NCBI RefSeq assembly: GCF_000237085.1
Contig: NC_016627.1
Coordinates: 372,001-436,000, forward strand
Length of the DNA stretch: 64,000 bases
Source of the DNA: Acetivibrio clariflavus DSM 19732
GTDB lineage: Bacteria; Bacillota; Clostridia; Acetivibrionales; Acetivibrionaceae
Direction: 5' to 3'
Part shown: positions 59,348-64,000 of the stretch, one piece after another
Layout: each line of letters starts with the position of its first letter
Numbering within the stretch: the stretch's first letter is position 1
Position numbers and translations under genes: made by a program
Notes under the pieces: generated by a model
The model's input: the letters and a program-made list of their open reading frames with translations, nothing else
Told to the model about the DNA's origin: nothing
Databases searched by the model: none

Positions 59348-59681
59348 GAGAAGTAAAGTTAGCATCGAAGTGGACTCTATGAAGACATAAATGAGGACAT
59401 ATATGATGCGCTGACATATTTACATCAGATTAGGGCCGGTGGGAACGTTTTGTTCTACCGGCCCTTGAGTTTTTAGTTTATAAAAAGCACTGGTATTAGC
59501 AAATAGCAAATGATATAATAAATGACTGATGACTGTGGGCATAATAAGTAAACTATATGTTTGTATAAAAATTTTATATATTTATTTACTTTTACAATTA
59601 TTTGTTTATTGAATTCAGATTTTGATTATGATAGGTATGAAAGTTCAAAATATAATACGGTAAAACCTATAGGAGTGAATT
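59348..59681. other. Intergenic region with terminator
   Basis: 334 bases. It holds the terminator at 59432-59474 and the promoter region of the UbiA operon; boxes for the latter are not clear. Confidence 0.45.
59432..59474 (+). terminator. Terminator after the Spo0E-like gene
   Basis: AGGGCCGGT (59432-59440) with ACCGGCCCT (59457-59465), with GAAC/GTTC inside, followed by TGAGTTTTT. Confidence 0.88.
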
Positions 59682-60587
59682 GTGTTGGACAACTGTTCCA
59701 GGAATACAAAGGATATTGGTATAGTTGAAAAAATTAAAGCATATATAAAATTATTAAGGCCAAAGCAATGGGTTAAAAATTTATTTGTAGTTGCTCCTTT
59801 GGTATTTGCTAAACATATATTTGATTATGATTATGTGGTCAGAGTAATTGCTGCTTTTATTTTATTTTGCCTTATGTCTTCTGGTGTTTATGTCTTAAAC
59901 GATATTATTGACTGCGAGAAGGACAAGCTTCATCCTAAAAAGAAAAAAAGACCTATTGCATCAGGCATTATAAGAAAAATGGAAGGTTGCATAGTTATAG
60001 CAATTTTGTTGCCGCTGGCTTTAATTGTTTCGTTTTATATTGACTTATATTTTGGCATGGTTGTTTTGGCATATTTTATAAACAATATGCTTTATTCCTT
60101 TATGGTAAAGCACATGGTAATTCTTGATGTAATGAGTATTGCTTTTGGCTTTTTGCTTAGAGTTATTGGCGGTGCTATTATTATAAGGGTATATATTTCA
60201 CCCTGGATTCTATTGTGTACATTGCTACTTGCTTTGTTCCTGGGATTTAGCAAGAGGAGGAATGAACTTGTTGTTCTTGAGAAAGATGCAGAAAATCACA
60301 GGAAAATATTAGAAGAATATTCCCTTGAGTTTATTGATAATATGTTATCAATTGTCACAGCTTCGACGGTTATGGCATATTCGCTATATACATTTTCCAC
60401 TAATAGCGAAAACTATAATATGATGCTCACTATACCTTTTGTTTTGTTTGGTATATTCAGGTATCAATATATAATATACAAGAAAAATGAAGGCGGAAGT
60501 CCGGAAGAGACGGTTCTGTCCGATATACCGCTTATTGTAAGCATTGTACTTTGGGGTATAGTTAGCGTTGCAATACTGTATTTTTAA
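59682..60587 (+). CDS. UbiA-family prenyltransferase, decaprenyl-phosphate phosphoribosyltransferase-like
   Basis: 301 aa with 8-9 TM helices. GTG 59682 after TAGGAGTGAATT; TTG at 59685 is the alternative. Asp-rich motif 1 is NDIIDCEKD (about 76-84), which binds the Mg-diphosphate; LRPKQWVKN near the N-terminus and GFSKRRNEL (about 187-195) are typical for the branch that moves phosphoribose from PRPP to polyprenyl phosphate. The product would feed decaprenylphosphoryl-arabinose-like donors for surface glycans. It is the first gene of a run with flippase, acetyltransferase and glycosyltransferase. Confidence 0.85.
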   Translation: MLDNCSRNTKDIGIVEKIKAYIKLLRPKQWVKNLFVVAPLVFAKHIFDYDYVVRVIAAFILFCLMSSGVYVLNDIIDCEKDKLHPKKKKRPIASGIIRKMEGCIVIAILLPLALIVSFYIDLYFGMVVLAYFINNMLYSFMVKHMVILDVMSIAFGFLLRVIGGAIIIRVYISPWILLCTLLLALFLGFSKRRNELVVLEKDAENHRKILEEYSLEFIDNMLSIVTASTVMAYSLYTFSTNSENYNMMLTIPFVLFGIFRYQYIIYKKNEGGSPEETVLSDIPLIVSIVLWGIVSVAILYF

Positions 60588-60669
60588 GATACCGAAGCGG
60601 TTTTATAATTTGTTGTGACATCGATTGGGCGGATATTTTTTACACTACCTGGGTAAGGAGATTTTTAGT

Positions 60670-62307
60670 ATGAAAAGTGAAGCAAAAACGCAAAGTACAG
60701 CAAAAACAGTTGGAACTGTAATGATTATCATGGTGCTTTCAAGGCTTTTGTCCTTGTTCAGCGTAATAGCATATACATCATTTTTTGGAACCGAGAGCAT
60801 CGAAATAAACATATATTCCTATGCTACACAGTTTCCCAATATAGTTTTTACTGTGTTCGGAACGGCGCTTACCACTGTGGTTATACCTATATTTGCCAGC
60901 AACCTTGAGTCAGGAAACAAGAAGAGGGCTTATAAATTTGCAGACAATGTTATCAGTTTAGCCACTGCATTTACTTTGGGGCTTTCATTGGTTGGAATAC
61001 TTTTGGCACCGCTTTTTCCATTGATGACAAAGTACAGGACAAATGGCTATAATTTTGCGGTGACAGCACTTAGAATAATGTTTCCCATTATGATATTTTA
61101 TGCTTTGAACTATATATTTCAAGGTATTTTACAATCATTGGGCAAGTTTAACATGCCTGCCTTTGTATCTATACCCAGCAGCCTTATTCAAATAGGATAT
61201 GTTTTTTTGCTTGGTGACAGATATGGGGTTAAAGGTTTGCTCATTGCCACTTTTATTGCCCTTTCAACACAAGCTTTGATACTGATACCTCCAATATTAA
61301 AAACCGACTACAGGTACAGACCGTCTTTCAATTACAGAGACGAGGATATACAAAAGGCCATAAAACTTATGATTCCAATTATTATAGGTACTGCAGCCTA
61401 TCCTCTTAACCTCTTCTTTAATGTTACCATAGCAGCAAATCTTGGTGAGGGAAATATGGTTACAATGCTTACCCTCGTGCAAAATTTGGTTTCTTATGCC
61501 GTACTGGCTTTTATCTATTCGGTGACAGCGGTAGCTTTTCCGAAGTTTTCAGCCTTGGCAGCAAGGAGCGATATCAGTGAATTCAAGGAAAGTGTTGTAA
61601 AAGTGCTTACATCAATGTTCTACTTTTTAATGCCTGCAACGGCAGGATTTATACTAGTACGTAAAGAACTGTTAAACCTTATTGTGGGCTGGAAAAAGTT
61701 TACCCCTGAAGATGTAAAACTTGCCAGTGTGTTGATGTCGCTTTATGCTTTAGGCGTAGTGGGCATGGGGGTAAAAGAAGTTGTGGACAGAGCTTTTTAT
61801 TCTCTGAAAGATACAAAAAATCCTGCCATTATAGGAGTAATTGTAATGGGTGTCAATATTTCTGTGAGCCTATTTCTGATGAATATAATAGGAGTCTACG
61901 GTATACCTGTTGCCTACTCTGTTTCCATACTGACAGGAGCTGCGGTATTGCTGGTACTGCTCAGAAAAAAGATAGGCGCCTTTGGCGGTAGAAAACTGGC
62001 TGGAGTAATTGTTAAAATAGCTATATCCTGTATTGTTATGTCAGCAGTGGTTTTAACTATAACCTGGCTGCTAAACAGGTATACTTTTAAAGCCGGACTT
62101 GTTGTTGGAATAGTCCAAAAAGTCGTACCTAATGTAAGCCCTGGTATTATTTCTTTGCTGCAGCAGGTGACCGACAGAGCAATTAAACTCTTTGTTCCGG
62201 CTGTTTTAGGTGCTATAGTTTATTTTGTCTCTACTTATGTGCTAAGAGTAGAAGAAGCTGTGGATGTGACTAAAAAGCTTAAGGTTAAATTGTTAAAACA
62301 AAACTGA
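60670..62307 (+). CDS. MurJ/MviN-family lipid flippase
   Basis: 545 aa, 14 TM helices. ATG 60670 after GGTAAGGAGATTTTTAGT. The N-terminus TVMIIMVLSRLLSLFSVIAY and FPNIVFTVFGTALTTVVIPI match MurJ (MOP superfamily), and the C-terminus ends in a charged tail (VEEAVDVTKKLKVKLLKQN). MurJ moves lipid II across the membrane, but a place in a glycan cluster suggests that it may flip another lipid-linked sugar. The acetyltransferase gene follows after 25 bases. Confidence 0.9.
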   Translation: MKSEAKTQSTAKTVGTVMIIMVLSRLLSLFSVIAYTSFFGTESIEINIYSYATQFPNIVFTVFGTALTTVVIPIFASNLESGNKKRAYKFADNVISLATAFTLGLSLVGILLAPLFPLMTKYRTNGYNFAVTALRIMFPIMIFYALNYIFQGILQSLGKFNMPAFVSIPSSLIQIGYVFLLGDRYGVKGLLIATFIALSTQALILIPPILKTDYRYRPSFNYRDEDIQKAIKLMIPIIIGTAAYPLNLFFNVTIAANLGEGNMVTMLTLVQNLVSYAVLAFIYSVTAVAFPKFSALAARSDISEFKESVVKVLTSMFYFLMPATAGFILVRKELLNLIVGWKKFTPEDVKLASVLMSLYALGVVGMGVKEVVDRAFYSLKDTKNPAIIGVIVMGVNISVSLFLMNIIGVYGIPVAYSVSILTGAAVLLVLLRKKIGAFGGRKLAGVIVKIAISCIVMSAVVLTITWLLNRYTFKAGLVVGIVQKVVPNVSPGIISLLQQVTDRAIKLFVPAVLGAIVYFVSTYVLRVEEAVDVTKKLKVKLLKQN

Positions 62308-62332
62308 TATGTTACTGTTGGGAGGATTTTAA

Positions 62333-62869
62333 ATGAAAAAACTGAGAACCTATATTTGTTTAATGCTATATTACGCTATAGCTCGCCATCTTCCCGGTTC
62401 GGACATGATTTACAGCTTTGGTTCGAAGCAGATACGCCGGTTTTTGTGCAAAAGAATTTTTAAAAAAGCAGGCAAAAATATAAACATTGAGCATGGTGTA
62501 TTTTTTGGGTCCGGTGCCGATATTGAAATTGGGGACAATTCCGGGCTAGGCTTAAACTGTAGGGTTTCAGGACCGCTAAAAATTGGGAACGATGTAATGA
62601 TAGGTCCCGATGTAATGATATTTACTCAAAACCATAGAAATGACAGGCTGGATATTCCGATGAGACTTCAAACGGATCCTAAAAGACCGGTGGTAATTGA
62701 GGATGATGTGTGGATTGCGGCAAGAGTGATAATATTGCCTGGAGTTACCATTCACAGGGGTGCGATTGTGGGAGCTGGAGCTGTTGTGACAAAAGACGTT
62801 CCTGAATATGCCGTTGTGGGCGGAAATCCTGCAAAAGTAATTAGGTACAGGAATGTAAAGAAAGTTTAG
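62333..62869 (+). CDS. Hexapeptide-repeat acetyltransferase (left-handed beta helix)
   Basis: 178 aa. GGGAGGATTTTAA before ATG 62333. LbH repeats run from about 55 to 172: [39 protein letters not shown] with the catalytic His, and [20 protein letters not shown]-like [20 protein letters not shown] at the end. It belongs to the WcaF/NodL/Maa group that acetylates sugars with acetyl-CoA. The N-terminal 50 residues are longer than in Maa. It likely acetylates the surface polysaccharide made by this operon. Confidence 0.9.
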   Translation: MKKLRTYICLMLYYAIARHLPGSDMIYSFGSKQIRRFLCKRIFKKAGKNINIEHGVFFGSGADIEIGDNSGLGLNCRVSGPLKIGNDVMIGPDVMIFTQNHRNDRLDIPMRLQTDPKRPVVIEDDVWIAARVIILPGVTIHRGAIVGAGAVVTKDVPEYAVVGGNPAKVIRYRNVKKV

Positions 62870-62941
62870 AAATATTTGATCTTATGGTATGTAATAAAAA
62901 AGTTGATTTTACTTGTAAAACAGAACGGGAAAGGAGGACCT

Positions 62942-64000
62942 ATGCTAAAGGTTTTATATTTGCTCAATCATGCGGGTAAGGCTGGGACTGAAAGATATGT
63001 TCAGACGCTGGTTGAGAAACTTAATAACGATAAAATCAAAGCTTATTTTGCATATAATGAAAGCGGCCTTTTAGTGGACAGAATGAAGGAACTTGGGGTG
63101 GATACCTATAGAATTGTAATGAGAAATCCCTTTGACTTAAAAGCCGTTTTTGAGCTCACCAAGTTGTGCAAAAAATTGGATATTGATCTCATTCATACCC
63201 AGTTTCTGAGAGAAAACTATATAGCTCTGTTATCAAGGATTTTGAATCCCAAAGTTAAGGTGGTTTACACCAATCACTTTATAATGCCCAATAACGCTAT
63301 TTTAAGAATGACCAACCGAATGCTCAATCCTTTGAGATCGTGGGTTATTGCCGTTTGCAACAAGGGAAAGGATATGATGATTTCAAACGGTATTGACGGA
63401 AATAAGATAAAAGTTATTTTTAACGGTGTGGATATAAATTACTGGAGTGAAAAAGTAAAGTCTACTTTGAGAGAGGAATTCAATATAGGAGAAGATGAAT
63501 TTGTACTGTTATGTGCATCGAGATTTGCCCATGACAAAGGGCATAAATTTCTCATTGACTCTATTGCCCAATTGAAGAAATTGACCGACAGAAAGTTTAA
63601 ATGCGTACTGGCAAATGATGGACCTTTGCTTGAGGATTGCAAAAAACAGGTTAAGGAATTGGGTCTGGAGAAGGATGTTATTTTTACAGGATTCAGAAAG
63701 GATATTAAAAATTTGATTTACGGCTGTGACCTGTATATAAATTCATCGGAGCATGAGGCATTAAGTTTTGCCATTATTGAGGTTTTGGCTTGTGGAATCC
63801 CTGTTATTGCCACCGATATGGCCGGAAATGGAGATATAATTAATGATGAGACTAAATGCGGAATTTTGGTGGAATATAACAGTCCTATGGGATTGGCACA
63901 GGCTATTAATCGCATTATGGCGGATAGAGAATTGCAGGAAGAATTGGGTAAAAATGCATTAAAAGCTGTAAAAGAGAAATTTAATCTTGATAAGGTGGCT
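62942..64000 (+). CDS. Glycosyltransferase family 4, 3' end outside window
   Basis: 353 codons visible, open to the window end. ATG 62942 after AAAGGAGGACCT. GT-B fold: N-terminal domain with LLNHAGKAGTERYVQTLV (about 7-24) and IIHTQ-like LIHTQFLRENYIALLSRI, and C-terminal donor domain with CASRFAHDKGHKFLIDSI and EHEALSFAIIEVLACGIPVI (about 270-289), the EX7E motif of GT4 enzymes. It adds a sugar to a lipid-linked acceptor on the cytoplasmic side. It belongs to the operon that begins at 59682. Confidence 0.92.
   Translation, partial: MLKVLYLLNHAGKAGTERYVQTLVEKLNNDKIKAYFAYNESGLLVDRMKELGVDTYRIVMRNPFDLKAVFELTKLCKKLDIDLIHTQFLRENYIALLSRILNPKVKVVYTNHFIMPNNAILRMTNRMLNPLRSWVIAVCNKGKDMMISNGIDGNKIKVIFNGVDINYWSEKVKSTLREEFNIGEDEFVLLCASRFAHDKGHKFLIDSIAQLKKLTDRKFKCVLANDGPLLEDCKKQVKELGLEKDVIFTGFRKDIKNLIYGCDLYINSSEHEALSFAIIEVLACGIPVIATDMAGNGDIINDETKCGILVEYNSPMGLAQAINRIMADRELQEELGKNALKAVKEKFNLDKVA

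Overview
The window comes from a low-GC, anaerobic, endospore-forming, cellulosome-producing clostridium. The closest fit is the Acetivibrio / former Clostridium cluster III group (A. thermocellus, A. clariflavus and relatives). Grounds: a CelE-like GH5 cellulase with a type I dockerin, a second dockerin protein and a decayed dockerin gene; SpoIIE, SpoVB and a Spo0E-like protein; CtsR operators; ydaO-type c-di-AMP control of a wall hydrolase; and AT-rich intergenic DNA with clostridial ribosome-binding sites. The species assignment is inference.

Layout. 1-7.6 kb: cellulosomal and accessory zone with a GH5-dockerin gene (3' end outside the window), a zinc-ribbon-like membrane protein, a GNAT acetyltransferase, a complete IS21-family element (3533-6251), and a dockerin/leucine-rich-repeat protein that ends mid-repeat at the IS edge. 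7.9 kb: a possible short RNA. 8.2-16.4 kb, minus strand: a Bce-type peptide-resistance module (response regulator, histidine kinase, ABC ATPase, permease) next to a heterodimeric ABC exporter, separated by a REP-like repeat cluster. 16.9-19.6 kb: cbiMQO-type cobalt/nickel ECF importer behind a terminator-bearing leader. 19.7-30.1 kb: tandem YcxB-like membrane protein, exported cyclophilin, HAD phosphatase, UbiB/ABC1 kinase-like protein, Ca2+-type P-ATPase, TetR regulator and an exported TraB/GumN protein. 30.2-33.4 kb: a decayed polysaccharide deacetylase and a large secreted protein with two chagasin-type (I42) cysteine-protease-inhibitor domains in near-identical 573-bp repeats.

33.7-39.9 kb: CtsR box, dnaJ-like gene, clpB, an orphan beta-class DNA methyltransferase and a DUF362/ferredoxin protein. 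40.0-44.8 kb: tRNA-Met/Glu/Val, a strongly folded non-coding segment (40434-40614) that I cannot assign to a known family, spoIIE behind a promoter with Spo0A-type 21-bp spacing, two small membrane proteins and tRNA-Arg. 44.9-51.2 kb: an IS remnant, a YesM/YesN two-component pair with an apparently membrane-anchored sugar-binding protein and no permease, and a decayed beta-helix/dockerin gene. 51.6-59.4 kb: PilZ-like protein, Dus, PilM, thioesterase, NlpC/P60 endopeptidase under a c-di-AMP riboswitch, SpoVB, Hsp20 with two CtsR boxes, and a Spo0E-like peptide. 59.7-64 kb: start of an envelope/exopolysaccharide operon (UbiA prenyltransferase, MurJ-like flippase, hexapeptide acetyltransferase, GT4).

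The themes are plant-biomass degradation, envelope stress and remodelling, sporulation and heat shock. No CRISPR array, prophage or classical defence island was seen. The best candidates for something undescribed are the folded RNA before spoIIE, the candidate short RNA at 7913-7987, the REP-like repeats and the binding-protein/YesMN trio.
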